Shown piece by piece: positions 1 to 6,850 of a DNA stretch of 6,850 nt; the stretch's first letter is position 1; each line of letters opens with the position of its first letter. The DNA is from an uncultured Bacteroidota bacterium (GTDB taxonomy: Bacteria; Bacteroidota; Bacteroidia; Bacteroidales; VadinHA17), in NCBI GenBank assembly GCA_903865465.1, contig CAIPJU010000651.1, positions 1-6,850 of the forward strand, read 5' to 3'. A program made the position numbers and the translations under genes. The notes under the pieces are model-generated. The model searched no databases, was not told the DNA's origin, and worked only from the letters and a program-made list of their open reading frames with translations.

Positions 1-141
1 GGGTAAAATACGCTGAAGTATCCTAAGCAGGTCATCACCCTTAAGTTCGCCAGCATGTTCTGCATATTTGCAGAACTCATTTGCAACAGCAACAAATTCA
101 ACAACATTCCTGGAATATACCAGCTCTTCCGATTTATCCAT
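1..141 (-). CDS. DUF5063-like protein, N-terminal fragment (gene runs off the left edge)
   Basis: An open frame of 47 codons begins at the ATG whose complement lies at 139-141 and stays open to position 1, so only the N-terminus is present. It begins MDKSEELVYSRNVVEFVAVA and continues through a NEFCKYAE segment to an LLRILQRILP end. This pattern, a short acidic start, then YSRNVVEFV, then AxEFC and a leucine-rich helix, matches my memory of DUF5063, a family of roughly 180-residue proteins of unknown function common in Bacteroidetes. No signal peptide is seen, so it is probably cytoplasmic. The start is supported by a purine-rich GGAAAAA about 3 bases upstream and by a -7 promoter box nearby. 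It is divergent from the GH42 gene. The biochemical role is unknown, and the assignment rests on recall of the family pattern over a short fragment. Confidence 0.68.
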   Translation of the reverse strand, partial: MDKSEELVYSRNVVEFVAVANEFCKYAEHAGELKGDDLLRILQRILP

Positions 142-163
142 AATTTTTTCCGATACAGTGCTG

Positions 164-171
164 CAAAATTA
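164..171 (-). promoter_or_regulatory. Candidate Bacteroidetes-type -7 promoter box for the DUF5063-like gene
   Basis: Read on the minus strand, this octamer is TAATTTTG, a perfect match to the Bacteroidetes primary sigma factor -7 consensus TAnnTTTG. It lies 22 bases upstream of the minus-strand ATG, which would give a short leader of about 15 bases. No convincing TTG or TTTG -33 element sits at the usual distance of about 17-23 bases; the nearest resemblance is a TTA. The octamer could occur by chance in AT-rich DNA, so the call depends mainly on its position. Confidence 0.4.
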
Positions 172-328
172 GACAATTACACTTAGGATTGCAGGTAAGA
201 GTTTAATTTTTACACTTTTTGCAAGAAATCAGCATTTTCCTCATATGTAAAAAGCATATTTGTAAATTGCAGATTTAATCCCTGTGCTGCTTTGATTTTG
301 TTAAAAAGAGGGAATAATAAAAACATTA

Positions 329-360
329 TGAGAGAATTTGACAATTCACGACTTCTCTCA
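329..360. repeat. 8-bp perfect inverted repeat in the upstream region of the GH42 gene
   Basis: TGAGAGAA at 329-336 is exactly complementary to TTCTCTCA at 353-360, with 16 bases between the arms. A competing small hairpin lies partly inside it: GAATT at 334-338 pairs with AATTC at 343-347 around a TGAC loop. The two structures share bases 334-336 and cannot form together. The repeat is 62 bases upstream of the GH42 start. It could be an operator for a dimeric repressor or activator, or a structured part of the mRNA leader. There is no U-run after it, so it is not a normal intrinsic terminator. Its existence is directly visible; its function is unknown. Confidence 0.55.
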
Positions 361-422
361 ACCGAAGACAAAATTGCTGTTAATACAGAAGAAGCATAGG
401 GAAATTACCTGAGAATTAATTT

Positions 423-2594
423 ATGGATTTTATGAAAAGAAAACAAACAATCTCCCTGCGACAAATTTTATTATGCTTTTTCATTCTGTTGTGCATGACT
501 AATTGCAATGATGAGTCATCTAAGAGGCCTGGCATTACAAAATCCAAAACAGAAAAAAAGCTGAACAGCTCAGCCTTTTTCCAAAAAAAGGAGCTTATGC
601 CAATAGGAGCATACTATTACCCTGAACAATGGCCAAAAGAACAATGGGGAAGGGATTTTAAAAACATGGCTGCCTTTGGCTTTGAGTTTACACATTTTGC
701 GGAATTTTCCTGGGCTCAGCTCGAACCGAAGGAGGGCTTCTTCGATTTCGTCTGGCTCGATGAAGCAATTGATAAGGCGTCAAAAGCCGGACTAAAAGTT
801 ATTCTTTGTACCCCTTCGGCCTGTCCACCTGCCTGGATGGGTATAAATCATCCTGAGATTTACCTTACAGGCTTCGATGGCAACAGGAAAGAGCATGGAC
901 TAAGAGGGAATGCCTCACTTAGTAATGAGGTCTACCTGATGTATGTTGACAAAATAGTCAGTGCTATGGCCAGACATTATGAAGGTGATAAAAGGATTTT
1001 AGGCTGGCAGGTCGACAATGAACCGCCTGCCATTGCCGATTTCAGCCCATCGGCGAAAACGGTTTTTCACAACTGGCTGAAGGATAAGTATAAAACTATT
1101 GATAAACTGAATGATTCATGGGGCGGAAGCTTCTGGAGCACACGCTATGATAATTTCGATCAGGTTGTCATCCCTGATGAATTAATGAATAATGAAGATA
1201 AACTTAGTCCTCATGCTGTTCTCGATTTCAGAAGGTTCACCGCAGATATTACTGCCCGTTTTCTTAACCGGCAGGCCGATATCATAAGGAAATATATTCT
1301 GCCATCTCAATGGATAACTAGCAATTACACCAATGTCACCATCCAATCCGATCCCAGACGGTCCGATCACCTCGATTTTCCCACCTTTACAATGTATCCC
1401 ATCAATGGAAGAAATGAACTGGGAGGCGATAATTTCCGGACCGGGGTCCCTTACAAGATTTATGAAGCCTGCGATTATTACAGGCCGATTAACGGAGTAA
1501 CAGGGATTATGGAGCTTCAACCCGGACAGGTAAACTGGGCGCCAATCAATCCACAGCCTGAACCAGGCGTAATCCATATGTGGCTGATGCAGGCATTTGC
1601 AGGCAGATGTTCATTTGTATGCACTTATCGCTACCGGCATCCTCTTTTCAGCAGCGAAATGTATCATGATGGAATCGTTGGAACCGATGGTGTAACCCTT
1701 TCTCAGGGAGGCAGGGAATTTGTTCAGGCAATCAATGATATAAAAAAGCTGCGGACTCAGTATGATTCAACAGCAGTAATGCCGGAAACACTTTTAAAAA
1801 TAAAGACCGGGATTCTCTGGAGCCATGACGTTATGTGGGATCTTGATATCCAGCCTCAAACTGCTAAATGGAACACCTGGAAGTTCAGGAATAACTATAC
1901 CTCCGCTGTCAAATCGACAGCTGCTCCAATGGATTTCATTTCAGAGAAGGATGATTTCAGTAAATATCCCTTCCTGGTCGCACCGGCTTATGATCTTATC
2001 GATGAAGAACTTGTAAAGAAATGGCAGGAATATGCAGAAAATGGCGGAAATCTAATACTTACGTGCAGAAGCGGTTACAAGGATAAGAATGGTCATTTCT
2101 TTGAATCGGGATGGGCAGGACCCTTGAAAAAACTCTTAGGAAGCTCAATAGAATATTTCGATATGCTGCCAGATGGTTCTACAGGAACTGTTAACTTTGA
2201 TAATTGTGACTATAAATGGGATATCTGGAGCGAAGTCCTGTCGCCTGGGGAGGGGGTAGATGTACTTGCTGCTTATTCTGATCAGTTCTATAAGGGAAAG
2301 CCGGCCGCAATCACCCGCAAATGTGGCAGGGGATCAGTTACTTATATTGGTGCCGCAACAAATGATGGCCTTCTCGAACGGCAGTTGGTACGCGAAATAT
2401 ATAAACGGGCCGGATCTAAAATTGAAGATCTTCCTAAAGGCATTTACATGGAATGGCGCGATGGGTTTTATGTAGCAGTAAACTATACCGACAATAACTT
2501 TGATATTCCCATTCCAACAGATGCTGCAATAATTATTGGAAGCAATCCCGTTTCACCTGCAAATGCAGTTATCTGGAAGCTGAAGGGTAAATAA
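423..2594 (+). CDS. Secreted lipoprotein beta-galactosidase, glycoside hydrolase family 42
   Basis: The product is a 723-residue retaining beta-galactosidase that would hydrolyse terminal beta-D-galactosyl residues. The N-terminus has a basic MKRKQ stretch, a hydrophobic helix and Cys28 in a relaxed lipobox (LLCMTNC), followed by Asn-Asp-Glu-Ser. This suggests a signal peptidase II lipoprotein, possibly surface exposed. The GH42 catalytic barrel runs from about residue 59 (MPIGAYYYPEQW) to about 440. The GWQVDNE motif places the acid/base at Glu200 after Asn199, and the MELQPGQVNW motif places the nucleophile at Glu364. The FAEFSWAQLEPKEG and TPSACPPAW signatures are also present. A trimerisation-like domain follows from about 460 (IKTGILWSHD) to 670, then a short beta-rich C-terminal domain. 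The length is typical of GH42 plus a signal and linker of about 58 residues. ATG 432 (residue 4) is an equally plausible start, since neither has a strong Shine-Dalgarno site. The next gene follows after 31 bases. Exact substrate (galactan, arabinogalactan, host glycan, lactose) cannot be read from the sequence. Confidence 0.93.
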   Translation: MDFMKRKQTISLRQILLCFFILLCMTNCNDESSKRPGITKSKTEKKLNSSAFFQKKELMPIGAYYYPEQWPKEQWGRDFKNMAAFGFEFTHFAEFSWAQLEPKEGFFDFVWLDEAIDKASKAGLKVILCTPSACPPAWMGINHPEIYLTGFDGNRKEHGLRGNASLSNEVYLMYVDKIVSAMARHYEGDKRILGWQVDNEPPAIADFSPSAKTVFHNWLKDKYKTIDKLNDSWGGSFWSTRYDNFDQVVIPDELMNNEDKLSPHAVLDFRRFTADITARFLNRQADIIRKYILPSQWITSNYTNVTIQSDPRRSDHLDFPTFTMYPINGRNELGGDNFRTGVPYKIYEACDYYRPINGVTGIMELQPGQVNWAPINPQPEPGVIHMWLMQAFAGRCSFVCTYRYRHPLFSSEMYHDGIVGTDGVTLSQGGREFVQAINDIKKLRTQYDSTAVMPETLLKIKTGILWSHDVMWDLDIQPQTAKWNTWKFRNNYTSAVKSTAAPMDFISEKDDFSKYPFLVAPAYDLIDEELVKKWQEYAENGGNLILTCRSGYKDKNGHFFESGWAGPLKKLLGSSIEYFDMLPDGSTGTVNFDNCDYKWDIWSEVLSPGEGVDVLAAYSDQFYKGKPAAITRKCGRGSVTYIGAATNDGLLERQLVREIYKRAGSKIEDLPKGIYMEWRDGFYVAVNYTDNNFDIPIPTDAAIIIGSNPVSPANAVIWKLKGK

Positions 2595-2625
2595 TTTAAA
2601 ATCGTAAATCAGTTATTTCATTAAT

Positions 2626-5466
2626 ATGCTCTCCGGAGAATACAGGATATTATACGATCGTCTGACCGGCATCATTGATAAGAGGAGGATTCTTCATGAT
2701 TCTCTTAACATGCTGGCTTTGGGTACAGATGCAAGTTTCTATCGTCTGATCCCAAAAATGGTAATAAGGGCCGATAATGAAAAAGAAGTTTCACATATTC
2801 TCAGGGAGTGTTCGAAGCTTTTAATTCCAGCGACATTCAGAGCTGCAGGAACCAGCCTCTCCGGTCAGGCAATTACCGTCTCCGTGCTTGTAATTGCCGG
2901 TAGTAACTGGAAGAAGTATCGCGTAGAGGCAAACGGCAATAAAATTACACTTCAACCCGGACTAACCGGCGCAAAAGTAAACAGTCTGCTCGCTCCTCTC
3001 GGAAGGAAAATTGGTCCCGATCCTGCCTCAATAAACTCTGCAATGATTGGTGGCATTGCCGCAAACAATGCCAGCGGAATGTGCTGCGGAACTGCTCAGA
3101 ACTCATACAAAACAGTAGAAGGCATGAGGATCATAATGGCAGATGGGACAGTTCTGGACACAAGAGACAAAACAAGCAGGGAGCAATTCAGAAGTTCCCA
3201 TAATAGTTTGCTCGAGGGCCTTTCTGAACTCGCAAAGTCGGTCATAATGAATGAGATGCTTGCCTCTAAGATCAGGCATAAATATAAAATCAAGAATACG
3301 ACAGGTTACAGCTTAAATGCACTAACGGATTTCACGGATCCTTTCGATATTATTGAACATCTGTTAATTGGTTCTGAAGGAACACTTGGATTTATTTCGG
3401 AGATCAGCTATAAGACTGTTATACTTCACCGTTTCAGGGCAAGCTCCCTGATGATATTCCCGGGCATCAGGAATAGTTGTGAGGCAGTTAAGTTATTAAA
3501 GAATGAAGCAGTTTCTGCAGTTGAACTGATCGACAGGGCCGCGCTCAGGTCAGTTGAAAATAAAAGCGGGATGCCCTCGTTCCTGAAGAGTCTTGATGAA
3601 GAGAGTTGTGCCCTGCTTGTAGAGACTGTTGCTGAGAACAGTGATGAATTAAAAGCTAATATTGAAAAAATCTGTAATTCAATTGCATCAATTCCGGTTC
3701 TAAGGGAGATAACATTTACCGATGTACCATCTGAATATGAGTCATTATGGAATATCCGTAAAGGACTCTTTCCTGCTATCGGAGCGATGAGGAAATCAGG
3801 AACAACCGTTATAATTGAAGATGTTGCATTTCCTGTTGAGGTGCTTGCAGAGGCTACAATTGATCTGCAGAATATTTTACAAAAATACAAATATAACGAG
3901 GCGGTTATATTTGGTCACGCTCTTGAGGGAAATCTGCATTTTGTGTTTCCCCAGGATTTCAGCAAACCGGAGGAAGTTGAGCGATATGGATTTCTGATGA
4001 CAGAGGTTTCAGCTCTGGTCGTCAATAAATTTGGAGGATCTCTGAAGGCTGAGCATGGCACAGGGAGAAACATGGCACCTTTTGTTGAACTGGAATGGGG
4101 AAAAGATGGCTATGAACTAATGAAAAAGATCAAGCTCCTGTTTGATCCTAATAATATTTTGAATCCGGGTATCATTCTGAATTCTGATTTGAACATTCAC
4201 CTGCGAAACCTAAAACCCTTGCCTCCTGCCGATGAATTGATTGATAAGTGTACTGAGTGCGGTTTCTGCGAAGTTTCATGTGTTTCCGCCGGATTGACCC
4301 TGACACCCCGGCAGAGAATAGCAGTTTACAGGGAAATATGTTCTCTGACTAAAACAGGCGAGAAGCAACATCTTTTGGCATCACTCAATAATTTATTCAG
4401 ATATGCAGGCGATGAGACCTGTGCCACCGATGGCTTATGCTCAGTTAGCTGTCCAGTCGGGATTGATACCGGGAAATTTATCAAAAAACTCAGAGCTGAA
4501 AATTCATTACGGTCAGCAAAAAAGGCTCGATGGATTGCAGAAAGAATGAGTTTAATAACTGCTTCCGGAAGAATTGGATTAAAGGTTATTAGCTTTTTCC
4601 ATACCCTTTTGGGAAATTTTCTGATGAAGTTTATTTCGAAGGTGCTGCGCAGATTATCATTTAATAAGATTCCTCTCTGGAATAAATTCATGCCTTCAGG
4701 ATCAGTAAAGATTAAACCTGAATCGTTCAGCATTAAAAAGAATAACAGGAAATTTGTCTATTTCCCCTCCTGCATAAACCGGACTATGGGATTATCGAAA
4801 GGTATGAATGAAGATCTTCAGCTTTCAGAGACAATAATAAAGCTCTCCTCAAAAGCAGGATACGATGTCATATTCCCCGACAACATGGATAATCTCTGTT
4901 GCGGAATGGCTTTTATGAGCAAGGGTTTTACCGATGCCGGTCATAAAAAATCCGAAGAGCTCGAAGCAGCACTTTTAAAGGCTAGCAATTTTGGAGAATA
5001 TCCCGTGCTTTGCGATATGAGCCCCTGTCTTTTTACCATGAAAGAAAATATGAAAAGCACTCTTAAACTTTGCGAACCGGTTGAATTTATTTCAACATAC
5101 CTCCTGCCAAATCTTAAAATTACACCCGTTAAAGACCCAGTAGCTGTTTTCGCAGTTTGCAGCATGAAGAAAATGGGACTTGAAACAAAACTGGAAGAGC
5201 TGGCAAAAATCTGCTCCACTGAGGTTACTATTTCTGAATCGAACTGCTGCGGATTTGCAGGCGACCGTGGCTTCACCCATCCCGAACTGAATGCCCATGG
5301 TTTACGGAATTTAAAAGAACAAATGAAAGAAGGTATCAGGTATGGTTATTCAACCAGCAGGACTTGTGAAACAGGACTGAGTTTACATTCAGGAATACCC
5401 TATAAATCAATTGTATATCTGGTCGACAAGGTGAGTGAGCCAATCAATAGCCGGGAACCGGTATAA
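2626..5466 (+). CDS. FAD-binding and (Fe-S)-binding oxidoreductase, D-lactate/D-2-hydroxyacid dehydrogenase type (Dld-II/YdiJ-like)
   Basis: This 946-residue protein fuses a GlcD-like flavoprotein to a GlpC/LutA-like iron-sulfur module. It likely oxidises a D-2-hydroxyacid such as D-lactate and passes electrons to quinone or another carrier. An FAD-binding (VAO/PCMH-fold) domain spans about 40-270, with RAAGTSLSGQ at 72-81, GPDPAS at 130-135 and GGIAANNASG at 142-151. The substrate-side C-terminal cap follows to about 530, with GHALEGNLH at 430-438 and EHGTGR at 476-481. The ferredoxin-like part has C542-C545-C548-C552 and C599-(D602)-C605-C609-Pro. Two CCG domains carry C716, C758-C759, C796 and C801, then C845, C874-C875 in CCGFAGDRGF, and C914. 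A hydrophobic, basic segment at about 640-690 may help membrane association; no signal peptide is present, so it is expected on the cytoplasmic side. The length matches the single-chain Dld-II class (about 930-1000 residues). The start agrees with the family N-terminus although no Shine-Dalgarno site is seen. Substrate identity is inferred from the family only. Confidence 0.9.
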   Translation: MLSGEYRILYDRLTGIIDKRRILHDSLNMLALGTDASFYRLIPKMVIRADNEKEVSHILRECSKLLIPATFRAAGTSLSGQAITVSVLVIAGSNWKKYRVEANGNKITLQPGLTGAKVNSLLAPLGRKIGPDPASINSAMIGGIAANNASGMCCGTAQNSYKTVEGMRIIMADGTVLDTRDKTSREQFRSSHNSLLEGLSELAKSVIMNEMLASKIRHKYKIKNTTGYSLNALTDFTDPFDIIEHLLIGSEGTLGFISEISYKTVILHRFRASSLMIFPGIRNSCEAVKLLKNEAVSAVELIDRAALRSVENKSGMPSFLKSLDEESCALLVETVAENSDELKANIEKICNSIASIPVLREITFTDVPSEYESLWNIRKGLFPAIGAMRKSGTTVIIEDVAFPVEVLAEATIDLQNILQKYKYNEAVIFGHALEGNLHFVFPQDFSKPEEVERYGFLMTEVSALVVNKFGGSLKAEHGTGRNMAPFVELEWGKDGYELMKKIKLLFDPNNILNPGIILNSDLNIHLRNLKPLPPADELIDKCTECGFCEVSCVSAGLTLTPRQRIAVYREICSLTKTGEKQHLLASLNNLFRYAGDETCATDGLCSVSCPVGIDTGKFIKKLRAENSLRSAKKARWIAERMSLITASGRIGLKVISFFHTLLGNFLMKFISKVLRRLSFNKIPLWNKFMPSGSVKIKPESFSIKKNNRKFVYFPSCINRTMGLSKGMNEDLQLSETIIKLSSKAGYDVIFPDNMDNLCCGMAFMSKGFTDAGHKKSEELEAALLKASNFGEYPVLCDMSPCLFTMKENMKSTLKLCEPVEFISTYLLPNLKITPVKDPVAVFAVCSMKKMGLETKLEELAKICSTEVTISESNCCGFAGDRGFTHPELNAHGLRNLKEQMKEGIRYGYSTSRTCETGLSLHSGIPYKSIVYLVDKVSEPINSREPV

Positions 5467-5539
5467 ATTATTTATATAAATGGAGATGGTAATTTTATTA
5501 TGAAGGCTAAATTTTTATCTTTATCACAACTTAACAATC

Positions 5540-5543
5540 AGGA
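5540..5543 (+). promoter_or_regulatory. Shine-Dalgarno site that fixes the permease start
   Basis: AGGA lies 5 bases before the ATG at 5549. It is the clearest ribosome-binding site in the window and supports this ATG over the earlier ATG at 5500, which is in another frame and closes at 5577. The rest of the 82-base gap from 5467 is AT-rich and includes a perfect 12-bp palindrome, ATTTATATAAAT, at 5470-5481. No terminator is seen and no good TAnnTTTG box with a TTG partner, so read-through from the dehydrogenase gene is plausible. Confidence 0.6.
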
Positions 5544-5548
5544 AACTT

Positions 5549-6850
5549 ATGAGCGACATTGCAGCTTCTTCAAATAACGGACCGGGTCTTAAACGTGTTC
5601 TGGGTCTATCCTCACTTGTCCTGTACGGTATAATACTTATTCAACCAACTGCACCTATGCCCCTTTTTGGAGCATCAGCAAACCTGGCTCATGGGCATGT
5701 CGTTACGACAATAATTATTGGAATGTTCGCAATGCTCTTCACTGCAATAAGTTACGGCAGAATGGCAAATGTGTATCCGAGTGCCGGTTCCGCTTATACT
5801 TACGTAAGCCGTGAAATTCACCCGTCGCTTGGTTATCTTGTTGGTTGGGGAATGATTTTCGATTATGTCATGAACCCGATAATATGCGTAATCTGGATAA
5901 GCAAGGCTGCAATGAATTTAATTCCTGAAATTCCTTTTGCTGTTTATGCTGTTGCATTCACAGTAATTTTTACAGGGATGAACCTTCGCGGTATCGAGTC
6001 GAGTTCAAGAACAAACACCGTTATTGCTACTGGTTTAGGTATAGTCATTGTGTTATTCCTCGGAGCAGCTGTCAGATATCTTCTGCATAATCCTCCGGCC
6101 GGAATTGCAGATTGGACAAGACCATTTTATGATCCAAAGACTTTTTCGTTCCATTCTGTTTCTGCAGGAGCTTCACTCGCTGTACTGACCTATATTGGTT
6201 TTGATGGAATATCTACGCTCTCGGAAGAGGTTCATAATCCCCGACGTAACATTCTCCTTGCTTCAGTACTAGTATGTATTATTACAGGAGTTTTGGCGTC
6301 TGTCCAGGTTTATTTTGCTCAGATGATATGGCCCGAGACTACTTTCCCCGATCAGGATACTGCCTTCTGTTTTATTGCAGGCAAGGCCGGAGGAGTTTGG
6401 CTTTTCCATACGGTTAACCTTGCTCTTCTGGTTGCAACCATCGGATCAGGGTCAGGTGCACAGCTTGGTGCTGGAAGACTCCTGTACGGAATGGGCAAAG
6501 ACAATGCGATACCCAAAAAATTCTTCTCCTTCATTAATCCTAAAACAAGGGTCCCGTCAAACAATATTATTCTGGTTGGAGCTTTGACTCTTGGAGGAGT
6601 ATTTCTGTTAACCTATCCTCTTGGGGCTGAATTGCTTAACTTTGGTGCACTAATTGCGTTTATGGGTGTAAATCTATCATCCCTGATACATTATTATATT
6701 CGTAATGAACGGAAAAATATTTTTCACCTGATAGTGCCCGTCCTTGGATTTTCAGTCTGTTTCTATCTCTGGTTCAGTCTTGGAATTAAAGCCAAAATCA
6801 CCGGACTTAGCTGGCTGACCATTGGTGTTCTTTACGGAGCATACAGAACC
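5549..6850 (+). CDS. APC-superfamily amino acid/polyamine-type permease, C-terminus cut by the window edge
   Basis: The frame stays open for 434 codons from the ATG at 5549 to the last base, so the stop codon is outside the window. It encodes an integral inner-membrane secondary transporter. I count eleven full hydrophobic helices, at roughly residues 17-41, 50-70, 93-120, 127-147, 157-178, 203-220, 236-260, 278-305, 337-357, 361-384 and 391-410, plus most of a twelfth at 418-431. This is the normal APC count, so only a short tail should be missing. Family marks include the broken first helix (IQPTAPMPLFG, 31-41), YPSAGSAYTYVSR (76-88), YIGFDGISTLSEEVHNPRR (215-233) after helix 6, and the RLLYGMGKDNAIPKKF loop (310-325). 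Substrate is probably an amino acid or amine taken up with a cation; the sequence does not distinguish these. It follows the dehydrogenase on the same strand after 82 bases, which suggests but does not prove a shared transcript. Confidence 0.88.
   Translation, partial: MSDIAASSNNGPGLKRVLGLSSLVLYGIILIQPTAPMPLFGASANLAHGHVVTTIIIGMFAMLFTAISYGRMANVYPSAGSAYTYVSREIHPSLGYLVGWGMIFDYVMNPIICVIWISKAAMNLIPEIPFAVYAVAFTVIFTGMNLRGIESSSRTNTVIATGLGIVIVLFLGAAVRYLLHNPPAGIADWTRPFYDPKTFSFHSVSAGASLAVLTYIGFDGISTLSEEVHNPRRNILLASVLVCIITGVLASVQVYFAQMIWPETTFPDQDTAFCFIAGKAGGVWLFHTVNLALLVATIGSGSGAQLGAGRLLYGMGKDNAIPKKFFSFINPKTRVPSNNIILVGALTLGGVFLLTYPLGAELLNFGALIAFMGVNLSSLIHYYIRNERKNIFHLIVPVLGFSVCFYLWFSLGIKAKITGLSWLTIGVLYGAYRT

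Larger units (their letters stand above)
142..422. other. Divergent intergenic region between the DUF5063-like gene and the GH42 gene
   Basis: This 281-base AT-rich stretch separates two divergently transcribed genes and must carry both promoters. The leftward side has the -7 box described separately. For the rightward gene I see only near matches to TAnnTTTG: CATATTTG at 255-262 with no TTG correctly spaced upstream, and TGATTTTG at 293-300 with a TTG at 267-269 (spacer 23). The second is the better promoter guess but is weak. Downstream lie an 8-bp inverted repeat (329-360) and a 23-codon open frame (328-399) that begins with ATG and ends in TAG 23 bases before the GH42 start. No tRNA, riboswitch or Rho-independent terminator was recognised. 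Confidence 0.6.

Noticed and set aside
1182..1577. Open frame of 131 codons on the minus strand
   Set aside because: It lies wholly opposite the GH42 catalytic domain, including the nucleophile region, and its translation shows no recognisable domain. It is explained by the codon pattern of the real gene.
423..2594. Polysaccharide-utilisation locus
   Set aside because: A single glycoside hydrolase is present, with no SusC/SusD pair, regulator or second carbohydrate enzyme in the window, so the label is not supported here.
2595..2625. Possible terminator or promoter between the GH42 and dehydrogenase genes
   Set aside because: The 31 bases are AT-rich but contain no stable hairpin, U-run or TAnnTTTG box, so neither was called.
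3426..3890. Open frame of 154 codons on the minus strand
   Set aside because: It is opposite the cap domain of the dehydrogenase, is rich in Ser/Ile/Leu as expected from antisense codons, and has no start context or family resemblance.
4326..4733. Open frame of 135 codons on the minus strand
   Set aside because: It is opposite the iron-sulfur region and linker of the dehydrogenase, where the forward frame has clear conserved cysteines. There is no independent support for coding.
5470..5481. Perfect 12-bp palindrome ATTTATATAAAT
   Set aside because: It is all A/T in an A/T-rich gap, where such palindromes are common by chance, and it has no GC stem to act as a terminator. It is noted with the ribosome-binding site but not called as an operator.
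6375..6587. Short forward frame of 70 codons inside the permease, with an antisense partner at 6352-6564
   Set aside because: Both are out of frame with the permease, which is open through this region with clear transmembrane helices and APC motifs. They are shadows.

Overview
The window reads as chromosomal DNA from a member of the Bacteroidota, probably an uncultured environmental or anaerobic Bacteroidales-like organism. The evidence is a DUF5063-type gene (a family I know mainly from Bacteroidetes), a lipoprotein signal followed by acidic residues, weak or absent Shine-Dalgarno sites at most starts, AT-rich intergenic DNA and a perfect TAnnTTTG -7 box. This placement is an inference from sequence features; there is no rRNA or other phylogenetic marker in the window.

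Layout: (1) positions 1-141, minus strand, the N-terminal 47 codons of a DUF5063-like protein, leaving the window on the left. (2) Positions 142-422, a divergent intergenic region with a -7 box for the leftward gene and an 8-bp inverted repeat upstream of the rightward genes. (3) Positions 423-2594, a complete, probably lipid-anchored, family GH42 beta-galactosidase. (4) Positions 2626-5466, a complete 946-residue fusion of a GlcD-type FAD dehydrogenase with an iron-sulfur and double CCG module, of the class that includes the respiratory D-lactate dehydrogenase Dld-II and the YdiJ-like D-2-hydroxyacid dehydrogenases. (5) Positions 5549-6850, an APC-superfamily amino acid/polyamine-type permease, open to the right edge and lacking only its C-terminal end.

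The three rightward genes are separated by 31 and 82 bases with no evident terminator, so they may be co-transcribed. A shared pathway is not obvious. The hydrolase would release galactose from exported or captured beta-galactosides. The dehydrogenase would feed electrons from a 2-hydroxyacid into a respiratory or electron-transfer chain. The permease would import an amino acid or amine. No SusC/SusD pair, sugar-kinase gene or regulator is visible, so this is not a recognisable polysaccharide-utilisation locus within the window. I found no RNA gene, mobile element, CRISPR array or clearly new system. The points most worth a second look are the inverted repeat in the leader of the GH42 gene, the CxxDxxC variant iron-sulfur motif, and the overlapping short frame ahead of the permease.
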